Origin: Humibacillus xanthopallidus
GTDB lineage: Bacteria > Actinomycetota > Actinomycetes > Actinomycetales > Dermatophilaceae
Direction of reading: 5' to 3'
Assembly: GCF_006716675.1 (NCBI RefSeq)
Contig: NZ_VFPM01000002.1
Location: 434,001 to 498,000, forward strand
DNA: 64,000 bases
Shown: positions 1 to 6,760 of the stretch, one piece after another
Layout: each line of letters starts with the position of its first letter
How positions within the stretch are numbered: the stretch's first letter is position 1
Program-made: the position numbers and the translations under genes
Notes under the pieces: generated by a model
Told to the model about the DNA's origin: nothing
The model's database searches: none
Seen by the model: only the letters and a program-made list of their open reading frames with translations

Positions 1-270
1 CCACACGTCGACGGGACCGAGCTCGCGCTCGACGGTGTCGACGGCCTCGCTCACCTGCTCCGCGTCGGCTACGTCGACGGGCACGACGAGGGGACGTCCT
101 CCGGCCGCGCGCACCTCCTCGGCCGCCGACTCCAACCCGGCCGTGCCGCGCGCGAGAAGGGCCACCTTGGCGCCTCGCGCGCCGAAGGCGATCGCGCAGG
201 CCCGACCGATCCCGGCGCTGGCGCCCGTCACGGCGACGACCTGGTCGCCGTGGGATGTCTTGTCGTTCAT
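1..270 (-). CDS. Short-chain dehydrogenase/reductase, C-terminus beyond the window
   Basis: This is the N-terminal 90 codons of an SDR-family NAD(P)-dependent oxidoreductase; the rest lies to the left of position 1. The Rossmann glycine motif TGASAGIG is at residues 15-22, followed by the usual beta2 segment AKVALLAR and an acidic VDVAD segment that would contact the adenine. The start ATG at 270 is preceded by an AGGAG-like site (complement of ctcct at 279-283). Substrate cannot be told from this fragment. It reads in the same direction as the TPP-enzyme stub upstream, so it may once have been the second gene of that transcript. Confidence 0.85.
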   Translation of the reverse strand, partial: MNDKTSHGDQVVAVTGASAGIGRACAIAFGARGAKVALLARGTAGLESAAEEVRAAGGRPLVVPVDVADAEQVSEAVDTVERELGPVDVW

Positions 271-324
271 GGGGATTCCTCTCCTCGGTGGTGTGGTTCC
301 GGGTCGGGGGCAGCGGTTGTCGGC

Positions 325-399
325 TCAGCGAGGCGGACACTGGCCGGACTCCCACTCGCGCAGTCGTGAGAGCACCACATCGGCAACCTGGTCAGCCAT
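325..399 (-). pseudogene. Remnant: N-terminus of a thiamine-pyrophosphate-dependent oxidase/synthase
   Basis: A 24-codon reading frame begins with MADQVADVVLSRLREW and then stops after eight unrelated residues. That opening is very like the first 16 residues of TPP-requiring pyruvate oxidase/acetolactate-synthase-like proteins, which continue GVxxVFGYPGDGI in intact genes. A strong ribosome site (AAGGAG, six bases before ATG 399) remains, so the translation start of the old gene is preserved while the other roughly 550 codons are missing. The frame ends about 55 bp before the SDR start, which suggests an internal deletion joined the gene start to downstream DNA. A new short peptide is the alternative; I favour a remnant. 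Confidence 0.5.
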
Positions 400-520
400 C
401 TCGATCTCCTTCGTCGTCGTCATCGACTGCGAGCCGGGGCGGGGTCGGCCCGCTCCGGGCTCGCCTCGTGCGAGCCCCTCGCCAGCGGCGCCCGACGAGA
501 AGATCTCTTTGTGTACTACG

Positions 521-550
521 CGCAACTGTTGCGATGCGCAAGGGTTGCGG
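521..550. promoter_or_regulatory. Overlapping CGCAA/TTGCG inverted repeats, probable MarR operator
   Basis: CGCAACTGTTGCG (521-533) and TTGCGATGCGCAA (529-541) are two perfect, overlapping inverted repeats, followed by another TTGCG half-site at 545-549. They sit between the divergent MarR gene and the TPP-enzyme stub. MarR regulators usually repress their own divergent promoter through such sites, so this is the likely operator. The repeats also argue that translation of the MarR gene starts downstream of them. Confidence 0.55.
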
Positions 551-564
551 AGCAGACTGGTGCG

Positions 565-1068
565 GTGCCGACAACGGACCGCACCGAGACCGCTGTTCGT
601 CCACTACCCCAGGAGGGCGAGGTCGACACAGTGCTGCGGGCGTGCCGGATCCTCGTCGCCATCACGGCGCGGTCCCTGGCCGCGGTGCCCCAGGTGACCG
701 ACCCACTCCAGATGCGAGCGATGGTCGTGCTGCGCAGCCGCGAGACGCTCTCGCTCGGACAGCTGGCGCGCTCGGTCGGCATCCACCTGACCCGCGCGAG
801 TCGCCTCTGCGACCGGTTGGTGTCCCAGGGTCTGGTCGACCGGACCGACGACCCGGCGAACCGCCGGCAGCTGCTGCTCCGGCTCACGGCCGAGGGTCGA
901 GACGTCGTCGACGAGGTCATGCGTCAACGCGCGGAGGCGATCCAGCCGGTGCTCGCACGGATGGCGCCCGCGTCGCGCCGGGCGCTCGTACGCGCCCTCG
1001 GTGACTTCGACCGCGCCGCCGAGGGCTTCGAGGAGCGTGAGCTGTGGGCCATGGGCTGGACGTCCTAG
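565..1068 (+). CDS. MarR-family transcriptional regulator
   Basis: A winged-helix repressor of the MarR family, 167 residues from the chosen GTG. The N-terminal dimerisation helices are followed by the recognition-helix region (LSLGQLARSVGIHLTRASRL) and the wing, whose D-x-R pattern appears as DRTDDPANRRQ. The frame is open further upstream to 511, but that part contains the palindromic operator, so I chose GTG 565 with GGAG at 549-552; GTG 631 behind AGGAGG is the other candidate. It is divergent from the TPP-enzyme remnant, suggesting its original target is largely deleted. The ligand is unknown. Confidence 0.85.
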   Translation: MPTTDRTETAVRPLPQEGEVDTVLRACRILVAITARSLAAVPQVTDPLQMRAMVVLRSRETLSLGQLARSVGIHLTRASRLCDRLVSQGLVDRTDDPANRRQLLLRLTAEGRDVVDEVMRQRAEAIQPVLARMAPASRRALVRALGDFDRAAEGFEERELWAMGWTS

Positions 1069-1375
1069 TTGTCACGAGAGGTGATGCAACCTTGGACAAA
1101 ATCGAGACAGCCCGCCGGGGCGCTGTCACAGTGGGATCAGCGCCGTCGGTCTTCAACCAGCAGGATCGCGCGGCGCTGTCTGCTGCCCTGATCGGCGGGA
1201 TCGCCGCGAGACCTTCGCACCCCGTGCGATGGCGGAGCGCTTCGGAGACAGGTCGACGGTGTACCGTCGCAAAGGATCGGGCACACGAGTTCCCTGACCA
1301 GGTCGGCAGACGACGTCAGGTCTCGTGCACGGCGCCTTCAACCGCAGAGGGTTCGCCGGCCTGTGAGGAGTTCCC
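1069..1375. other. Non-coding gap of 307 bp
   Basis: No convincing gene lies between the MarR gene and the first GAF-ANTAR gene; open frames here lack family resemblance and plausible ribosome sites. The segment should hold the promoter of the downstream gene, but I could not pick a -35/-10 pair with confidence, and I see no strong hairpin. Confidence 0.5.
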
Positions 1376-2119
1376 GTGACCCTGACGTCCCGACGAGTTG
1401 ACAACCCTGACGCACCAGCATCCATGACGGTGTGCCCTCCTGTGGATGATGCTGTCGCGGCAGTGGTCCACGACGTAATTCAGGCGAGCACCAAGGTCGT
1501 GCCCGGGATTCGCCATGTGGCGCTCAGCGCCATGCAGCGCGAGACCTTGCGCCTGCTCACCGCCACCGACGACCTCCCGCGTCGTCTCGAGTCCTTCCAG
1601 GTCGTCCTGGACGAGGGGCCGACGCACGACGCAGCCCACGAGGCGGTGCCCGTCATCGTCGAGTGCGACGAGATCGTCGCGCGCTGGCCGGAGTTCGGGC
1701 CGAGAGCGCGCGCCCTGGGGGTGACGTCGGTCGCGGCGGTCCCGCTGTGCTGGAGCGGCAGGACGCTCGGCGCCCTCAGCGTCTACTCCGTGCACGAAGG
1801 CTCCCTCCCCGACGGTGTCGTCGAGCTCGCCACGGCGTATGCCGCACAGGCCGCGGCCACGCTGTCGTATGCGAAGAAGGCGGAGAACCTCGAGTTCGCG
1901 ATGATCACCCGCCAGCAGATCGGGCAGGCGGTCGGGATCCTCATGGAGCGGTGCGAGCTGTCTGCCGAGGCGGCGTTCAGCTACCTTCGCCGGGTCTCGC
2001 AGACCGGCAACGTCAAGCTGCGCGACGTCGCGAGGGACCTCCTCAACACCGGCGAGCTGCCGCTCTGTGCCAGGGCCGTGAGGTCCAGCGAGCCGGTCAG
2101 GACCAACCGCGGGGAGTGA
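1376..2119 (+). CDS. GAF-ANTAR protein, putative transcription antiterminator
   Basis: A cytosolic sensor/RNA-binding protein of 247 residues. Residues about 25-150 form a GAF sensory domain; residues about 175-230 are an ANTAR domain (core QIGQAVGILMERCELSAEAA followed by a conserved aromatic and LRDVARDLL). ANTAR proteins bind paired hexaloop RNA hairpins and prevent termination. The GTG start has GAGGAG just upstream (about six bases). It is convergent with the next gene and the two coding regions overlap by 23 bp. It is one of three GAF-ANTAR genes in a row, which is characteristic of actinobacteria; signal and target RNAs are not evident. Confidence 0.85.
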   Translation: MTLTSRRVDNPDAPASMTVCPPVDDAVAAVVHDVIQASTKVVPGIRHVALSAMQRETLRLLTATDDLPRRLESFQVVLDEGPTHDAAHEAVPVIVECDEIVARWPEFGPRARALGVTSVAAVPLCWSGRTLGALSVYSVHEGSLPDGVVELATAYAAQAAATLSYAKKAENLEFAMITRQQIGQAVGILMERCELSAEAAFSYLRRVSQTGNVKLRDVARDLLNTGELPLCARAVRSSEPVRTNRGE

Positions 2120-2837
2120 CGTCGAGCGCGCCGGTCTCGATGACGTCGAGGGCCACCTCTCTCAGCTTGCGATTGGTGTTCTGGCTCGCGATCCGCAGGA
2201 GGTCGAACGCCTGGTCACGCGTGATCTTCTGCTCGCTCATGAGGACGCCGACCGCGGTGGCGATGTCGCGGTTGGAGTCGAGCGCTCGCTGAAGGTTGTC
2301 TGCGCGGTCTCGGAGGTGGGCAGCGCCGACCGCCTGGGCTGCGTGCGTCGTCAGCAACAACCCTTCGGCGAGGTCGTGCTCGTCGAACGCGGCCGTTCGG
2401 TGTGCATAGAGATTGAGACCGGCGATCACCCCGGTGGACTCGAGGTTCATCCGGTAGGACAGCATGCTTCGCAGACCGAGCTCTGCGTCCACGCGACGGC
2501 CGTAGTCCGGCCACCGGAGATCGGAGGCCAGATCCTTCGGCTGGTAGATCGTCTGGTCGACGATCGCATCGATGCACGGACCGGACCCGAGGTCGTACTG
2601 GATCGCGTCGGCTCTCCTGGCGATGTCGTCGGTCGCCGACGCCGTGACGAACCGCCCGTGGACGACGGTGGTGATGCTCGCGGCCGCCGCGTGGGGCACG
2701 CGCTCCAGAGCGAGCTCTGTGACGGCGTCGAAGGGGTTCGATCCGGATGCGTGGAGCTGGCGGCCCAGTCGCTCGAAGGCCTCCGCGACCCGTCGCAGGT
2801 GCCCCGGCACGCTTGCGCTGCTTGGCGACTCAGTCAT
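2097..2837 (-). CDS. GAF-ANTAR protein
   Basis: A 246-residue protein with an N-terminal GAF domain containing the hallmark DLGSGPCIDAI, followed by a well-conserved ANTAR domain near the C-terminus (RDIATAVGVLMSEQKITRDQ, then FDLLRIASQNTNRKL). The likely role is antitermination in response to a small ligand or stress. I chose ATG 2837; an in-frame TTG twelve bases upstream is less likely. Only about 30 bp separate it from the next upstream gene on the same strand (start 3567), so the two are probably co-transcribed. Its 3' end overlaps the convergent first GAF-ANTAR gene. Confidence 0.85.
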   Translation of the reverse strand: MTESPSSASVPGHLRRVAEAFERLGRQLHASGSNPFDAVTELALERVPHAAAASITTVVHGRFVTASATDDIARRADAIQYDLGSGPCIDAIVDQTIYQPKDLASDLRWPDYGRRVDAELGLRSMLSYRMNLESTGVIAGLNLYAHRTAAFDEHDLAEGLLLTTHAAQAVGAAHLRDRADNLQRALDSNRDIATAVGVLMSEQKITRDQAFDLLRIASQNTNRKLREVALDVIETGALDVTPRGWS

Positions 2838-2868
2838 GAGCAATCCCAACGGTGTGCCCGAGCGTCTC

Positions 2869-3567
2869 TCAGGACGGCTGTGGCGGGTGGAGGATGAACA
2901 GTGCGAGGGCCACGATCGGGACCCCGGCGCGAGCTGCAGCTCGGCGGAGATGGTCCTCGGCGTCTCGAGTGCTGATCTGATGGGTCTCGCTCAGCACGCC
3001 GATGGCAGCACTCACGGTGTTGGCGTCCTCGATTCGCGCGGGAGCCTCCATGGCCTCGAGCCGCGAGCTGAAAGACAGGTCGGCGTTGCTGATCGCTCCC
3101 GCCGCCCACGCCCCGAACAGCGCGGCCAACGCCTCGTGATGGCCGACGAAGGAGTCGTTGAGCGAGCCGTAGAGGTTGACGCCTCCGGTGACGTCGCTCC
3201 CGCTGAAGACGGGCAACGACAGCGTGCTCCGCACGCCGGCGTGGGCGCTGGCCTGCGCGAACAGCTGCCAACGTCCCTCGTCGAGCAGCTCGTCGTGGTC
3301 CACTGCGACGTGAGCGCCTCGACGGACCGCTGCCTCGCACGGCCCGCCGTCGACGTACTGGAGTGCGTCGAGGGCCACCGCGGTCGCCGGGCTGGCAACG
3401 TAGGTGAGGGTCACCCCTTCACTGATCTGCGTGACGCTGAGGCCGACGAGACTGGGCACCAGCCGCCGTGCTTTCGCGGCCATCTCGGAGAACTGGGCCT
3501 GCACGTCGTCGTCCTGGTCGTGGGCCAGCCGGTCGAGGGCCGCCTGAGTCTCAGGAATCGGTTCCAT
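2869..3567 (-). CDS. GAF-ANTAR protein with divergent ANTAR domain
   Basis: A third GAF-ANTAR-type protein, 232 residues. The GAF part (about 25-170) carries YVDGGPCEAAVRRG, the counterpart of the DLGSGPC motif in its neighbour. The C-terminal part (NTVSAAIGVLSETHQISTRD and the following helix) aligns with ANTAR, but the normally basic, asparagine-rich end is replaced by a hydrophobic VPIVALALFIL tail, so RNA binding may be weakened. It lies just upstream of the second GAF-ANTAR gene and downstream of the sigma factor gene on the same strand. Confidence 0.75.
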   Translation of the reverse strand: MEPIPETQAALDRLAHDQDDDVQAQFSEMAAKARRLVPSLVGLSVTQISEGVTLTYVASPATAVALDALQYVDGGPCEAAVRRGAHVAVDHDELLDEGRWQLFAQASAHAGVRSTLSLPVFSGSDVTGGVNLYGSLNDSFVGHHEALAALFGAWAAGAISNADLSFSSRLEAMEAPARIEDANTVSAAIGVLSETHQISTRDAEDHLRRAAARAGVPIVALALFILHPPQPS

Positions 3568-3662
3568 GACCCCGCCGTACCCCGATGGGGCCGATCTTCT
3601 CGCCGCCGGGCCAGGGAGCTCGCATGATCATCGTGTTCGCCGTGGGCCAGCGCCCCTGCCCG

Positions 3663-4466
3663 TCACGCAGATCGGGGTGATCCCTCCGCGGTGACCTCGC
3701 TGCGCAGCTGCCGCAGGACGCGGTTCAGCCAGCGGCACACCTGCATCTGGGTCATGCCGAGCCGTTCGCCGATCTCACGTTGCGTGAGTCCATCGACGAA
3801 GCGCAGCGACAGCATCTGTCGCGAGCGCTGGTCGATCCCCGCGAGGAGCCCTGCGAGGCAGACCCGGTCCTCGACGAGCTCGAAGGCCGGGTCGTCATAG
3901 GCGAGGCCGGCGGCCGGCTCTCGTGGCCCCTCACTGTCGAGCGGTGTGTCGATGGAGGTCGGTCGGAAGCAGCTCGTGGCCCGCGCCAGCTCGCGCACCT
4001 CGTCGACGGCGAGGCCCAGGGCGTCAGCGAGCTCGGGATCCGTCGCCGTGCGGCCCAGGTGCTGCTCGAGCTCGGCGCGATGGGTACTGACGTTGGCTCG
4101 CAGCTCCTGGACGCGGCGCGGGGGCCGCACCATCCACCCGCGATCGCGGAAGTGACGTTTCAGCTCACCCGAGATGGTCGGAACGGCATAAGCGGCGAAG
4201 GAGCGGCCGCGGCCGGGCCGGTAGCGGCTCATGGCCTTGACGAGACCGAGGCGCGCCACCTGGACGAGGTCGTCGTGCTCGACGCCCCTGCCGTTGTAGC
4301 GCTGCGCCATCGCGGTGCACAGAGGGAGGTAGAGCCGCACGAGCTCGTCCCGTGCCCTGGTCCGGGTCGGCTCGTCCGGCCCCGAGCTCAGTTGATGGAA
4401 CAGGCGATCGGACTCGCGGTCTCGATCGTCGTACGAGTTTCGGTCACTGTGGGTGCCACGCGACAT
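3663..4466 (-). CDS. RNA polymerase sigma factor, SigB/SigF/SigG type
   Basis: A stress or general-starvation sigma factor of 267 residues. Region 2 is clear (DLVQVARLGLVKAMSRYRP, then SFAAYAVPTISGELKRHFRD), region 3 follows, and region 4 ends the protein with the helix-turn-helix LTQREIGERLGMTQMQVCRW. This arrangement is that of the SigB/SigF group. The ATG at 4466 has GGAG seven bases upstream, so I rejected the longer open frame. No anti-sigma factor is adjacent, unlike many sigF loci. The divergent neighbour operon carries a candidate promoter of the matching type, suggesting direct control. Confidence 0.88.
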   Translation of the reverse strand: MSRGTHSDRNSYDDRDRESDRLFHQLSSGPDEPTRTRARDELVRLYLPLCTAMAQRYNGRGVEHDDLVQVARLGLVKAMSRYRPGRGRSFAAYAVPTISGELKRHFRDRGWMVRPPRRVQELRANVSTHRAELEQHLGRTATDPELADALGLAVDEVRELARATSCFRPTSIDTPLDSEGPREPAAGLAYDDPAFELVEDRVCLAGLLAGIDQRSRQMLSLRFVDGLTQREIGERLGMTQMQVCRWLNRVLRQLRSEVTAEGSPRSA

Positions 4467-4588
4467 GACTGACTCCGAGGAGGTGGTGATGCCGGAGCAG
4501 GCGCGTGGTTGGACCGCTCTGTTCCCTTCGACCTTGCCACGGAGGGCCCGGGCAGGGCAAGACCTCGCCGGACAGATCGCCATCCCAG

Positions 4589-4613
4589 GCTTAGACCCCG
4601 AGGGCGTGGGGTA
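4589..4613 (+). promoter_or_regulatory. Candidate SigF/SigB-type promoter
   Basis: GCTT at 4589-4592 and GGGTA at 4609-4613 are 16 bases apart, one mismatch from the GTTT-N15-17-GGGTA pattern of SigF/SigB-type promoters. It points toward the three-gene membrane/stress operon starting at 4698 and lies beside a sigma gene of that class. The following GGGTAGGGAG decamer recurs on the minus strand at 12058-12067, upstream of the small DUF6582-like gene. Confidence 0.35.
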
Positions 4614-4697
4614 GGGAGCCAGGACAAGCACAGCGCCGGCCCTGCCACAGCTCAAGACACGGGCTCCTCGTGGCCGGCGCAGCGGAAGGGCACACCC

Positions 4698-5603
4698 ATG
4701 ACCCAAAATCCACTGACACCATCCGGCACGTCCTACGAGTCGGATGCCACCCTGCCGACGCAAGGGTCCACCCATGACGACGCGACGTCCGTCACCAGCG
4801 TGCCTCCCACGGGCACAGAGCAGTCGATCGGCACGTCGGCGAGTGGCTCGAGCTTCGGTGTGGAGCCGGGAGGAAACGGCAGAGCAGCGTCCGTGCGTGA
4901 CGAGGCGGCCTCTGTGACCTCAGATGCGGCCCAGAGCGGTCGTCAGGTTGCCGGCGCCGCTGTATCGGAAGCCAAGGACGTTGTCGCAGAGGCTCGTTCG
5001 CAGATGTCGACGCTCCTGCATCAGTTGCGGGGCGAGGCGACAGACCAGGCCTCCGCCCAGAGCGACCGAGCCGTGCAGGGTCTGCGGGCCCTCGGTGACG
5101 AGCTCCGGCAGATGGCATCGTCGTCCGGGCAGAAGGGCCTCGCCACGGATCTTGCGGGGCAGGCCGCAGACCGGGTGCAGTCGTTCGCCGGGTGGCTCGA
5201 CCACCGACAGCCGGGGGAGGTCCTCGACGAGGTGCGTGACTTCGCGCGCCGCCGTCCCGGCACCTTCCTCGCCGCCGCGGCCGTCGTCGGCCTCGTCGGC
5301 GGTCGGCTCACCCGCGGCATCGCGGCGGGGTCCGGCGCCTCGTCCTCGAACGGGGCCGCCGGCAACGGCACGGGGTATGCCCCTGGCTCCGCGACGAGCA
5401 TGGGCACCGACCCGACCCGGGTCGATGCCGGCCTCGACCCCGTCGTCGCTGCTCCGTCGCCGTCCACCCGAGGTCCTGAGGACCGCACCTGGGCGGGGCA
5501 GGGCACTGAGGGCACCGAGAGGCTCGAGGGCATCGAGGACGGCCCGGACATCGCGGGCGTCGAGCCCCTCGAGGGCGTGGAGCACCGCCAGGGGCTGCGA
5601 TGA
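4698..5603 (+). CDS. Ala-rich amphipathic protein with one membrane segment (ElaB/DUF883-like)
   Basis: A 301-residue protein with no catalytic motif. The first 75 residues are low-complexity (Thr/Ser/Gly/Asp), residues about 75-190 form long Ala-rich amphipathic helices, and a basic-flanked hydrophobic segment (RRRPGTFLAAAAVVGLVGG) follows, as in ribosome- or membrane-associated stress proteins of the ElaB/DUF883 sort. The C-terminus is disordered and acidic. ATG 4698 has GGAAGGG upstream. It overlaps the next gene by four bases (ATGA), making it first in a three-gene operon. Exact function unknown; the ElaB comparison rests on layout only. Confidence 0.65.
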   Translation: MTQNPLTPSGTSYESDATLPTQGSTHDDATSVTSVPPTGTEQSIGTSASGSSFGVEPGGNGRAASVRDEAASVTSDAAQSGRQVAGAAVSEAKDVVAEARSQMSTLLHQLRGEATDQASAQSDRAVQGLRALGDELRQMASSSGQKGLATDLAGQAADRVQSFAGWLDHRQPGEVLDEVRDFARRRPGTFLAAAAVVGLVGGRLTRGIAAGSGASSSNGAAGNGTGYAPGSATSMGTDPTRVDAGLDPVVAAPSPSTRGPEDRTWAGQGTEGTERLEGIEDGPDIAGVEPLEGVEHRQGLR

Positions 5604-6052
5604 GCACGCACACACCGCATCCGCTCGAATCGAGCCCCGGCGTCGACGGGATGAGCGCCGAGCAGAAGGCCGAGACGGCGTCGCTGGGCGACATCGTCGG
5701 TGACATCAGCTCCGGGTTGTCGACACTCATGCGGCAGGAGGTCGCGCTGGCCAAGGCCGAAGCACGCGAGTCCGCGTCGCAGGCCGGCAAGGCAGCCGGT
5801 CTCTTCAGCGGTGCGGCACTCGGCGGCTGGATGGCAGCGCTCTTCCTCTCGCTCGCCGTGTGGGAGTGGATCGCCGGTGCGATCGACAACCGTGGGTGGG
5901 CCGCCGTCATCGTCATGGCCATCTGGGCCGTGATCGCAGCGGTTCTAGCCGCCATGGGCAGGACAGAGATGCGGCGGGTGAGCGGGCTGCCGCGCACCGT
6001 CGAGACCACCAAACGAGTTCCCGATGCGCTCAAGGGACAGGAGACGACATGA
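5600..6052 (+). CDS. Phage_holin_3_6 / DUF1469 family membrane protein
   Basis: A 150-residue membrane protein. A soluble helix (SLGDIVGDISSGLSTLMRQE, typical of this family, then LAKAEARE) precedes two transmembrane segments at about residues 72-96 and 101-120. Proteins of this family are common in actinobacteria next to DUF3618 proteins and are not real phage holins; their role is probably in the envelope stress response. It is translationally coupled on both sides by ATGA overlaps. Confidence 0.8.
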   Translation: MSTHTPHPLESSPGVDGMSAEQKAETASLGDIVGDISSGLSTLMRQEVALAKAEARESASQAGKAAGLFSGAALGGWMAALFLSLAVWEWIAGAIDNRGWAAVIVMAIWAVIAAVLAAMGRTEMRRVSGLPRTVETTKRVPDALKGQETT

Positions 6053-6672
6053 GCACCAACTACAGCGAGACGACCAACGACCCGGAGGTCCTGAGGGAGG
6101 AGATCGAGCAGACCCGCCGCAACCTGAGCCGCGACGTCAACGCTCTCGGCGAGTCGGTGACCCCGAGCCACGTCGCGAGGCGGCAGGCCGACAAGGTCAT
6201 GGGCCGGGCCGGCGACCTCAAGGACCGCGTCATGGGCAGCGCCTCCGACGCGGGGAGCGCCACCGCTGACCGCGCGTCGGGGCTCGCCTCGGACGTGGGG
6301 GACCGCACGCACGATGCTGCCTCGGCCGTGAAGCAGCGGGCGAAGGGCAACCCCCTGGCCGCCGGACTCATCGCGCTGGGTGCGGGGTGGCTGCTCGGCT
6401 CCTTGCTGCCCGCCTCCGAGAAGGAGCGCGAGCTCAGCGAGACCGTGAAGGAGAAGGCGGCTCCCGTCGTCGAGGCGGCGCAGTCCACCGTCAAGGACGT
6501 CGCCAGCGAGGCGGGCGAGCACCTCAGGGCTCCCGCCTCTGATGCGGTCGATGCCGTCAAGGCGCAGGCCCAGACGTCGGCCGAGAATGTCAAGCAGGAA
6601 GCCAAGCAGGCCGGCAGCGACGTGCGCGACAGCGCCGCCGAGTCCGCCGACGCGGTGCGCGAGCAGCACTGA
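6049..6672 (+). CDS. DUF3618-containing membrane-anchored helical protein
   Basis: A 207-residue protein. The N-terminal motif EVLREEIEQTRRNLSRDVNA is the DUF3618 signature. A long Ala/Asp-rich helical stretch follows, one transmembrane segment (PLAAGLIALGAGWLLGSLL, about residues 104-122), then a second helical region with LEA/apolipoprotein-like repeats of Ala, Lys and Glu. It closes the operon with the DUF1469 protein and probably helps protect or organise the membrane under stress. ATG 6049 overlaps the previous stop codon, and a strong hairpin terminator follows. Confidence 0.8.
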   Translation: MSTNYSETTNDPEVLREEIEQTRRNLSRDVNALGESVTPSHVARRQADKVMGRAGDLKDRVMGSASDAGSATADRASGLASDVGDRTHDAASAVKQRAKGNPLAAGLIALGAGWLLGSLLPASEKERELSETVKEKAAPVVEAAQSTVKDVASEAGEHLRAPASDAVDAVKAQAQTSAENVKQEAKQAGSDVRDSAAESADAVREQH

Positions 6673-6693
6673 CCTCGACTGGACGTCGACCGG

Positions 6694-6735
6694 ACGACGG
6701 AGGGCGCAGACCGCGAGGTCTGCGCCCTCCGTCGT
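6694..6735. terminator. Strong bidirectional hairpin terminator
   Basis: A perfect 19-bp stem (6694-6712 with 6717-6735) closes on the tetraloop GCGA. It lies between two convergent genes, the DUF3618 gene ending at 6672 and the FAD oxidoreductase gene ending at 6761, so it can serve both. There is no clear U-tract, as is usual in high-GC actinobacteria. Confidence 0.85.
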
Positions 6736-6760
6736 CGCAACGACATCGCATGTGGCCGGC

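Noticed and set aside
5600..6052. Phage holin as evidence of a prophage
   Set aside because: The family name is historical; the gene is in a conserved actinobacterial stress operon and no phage structural or integrase genes are near.
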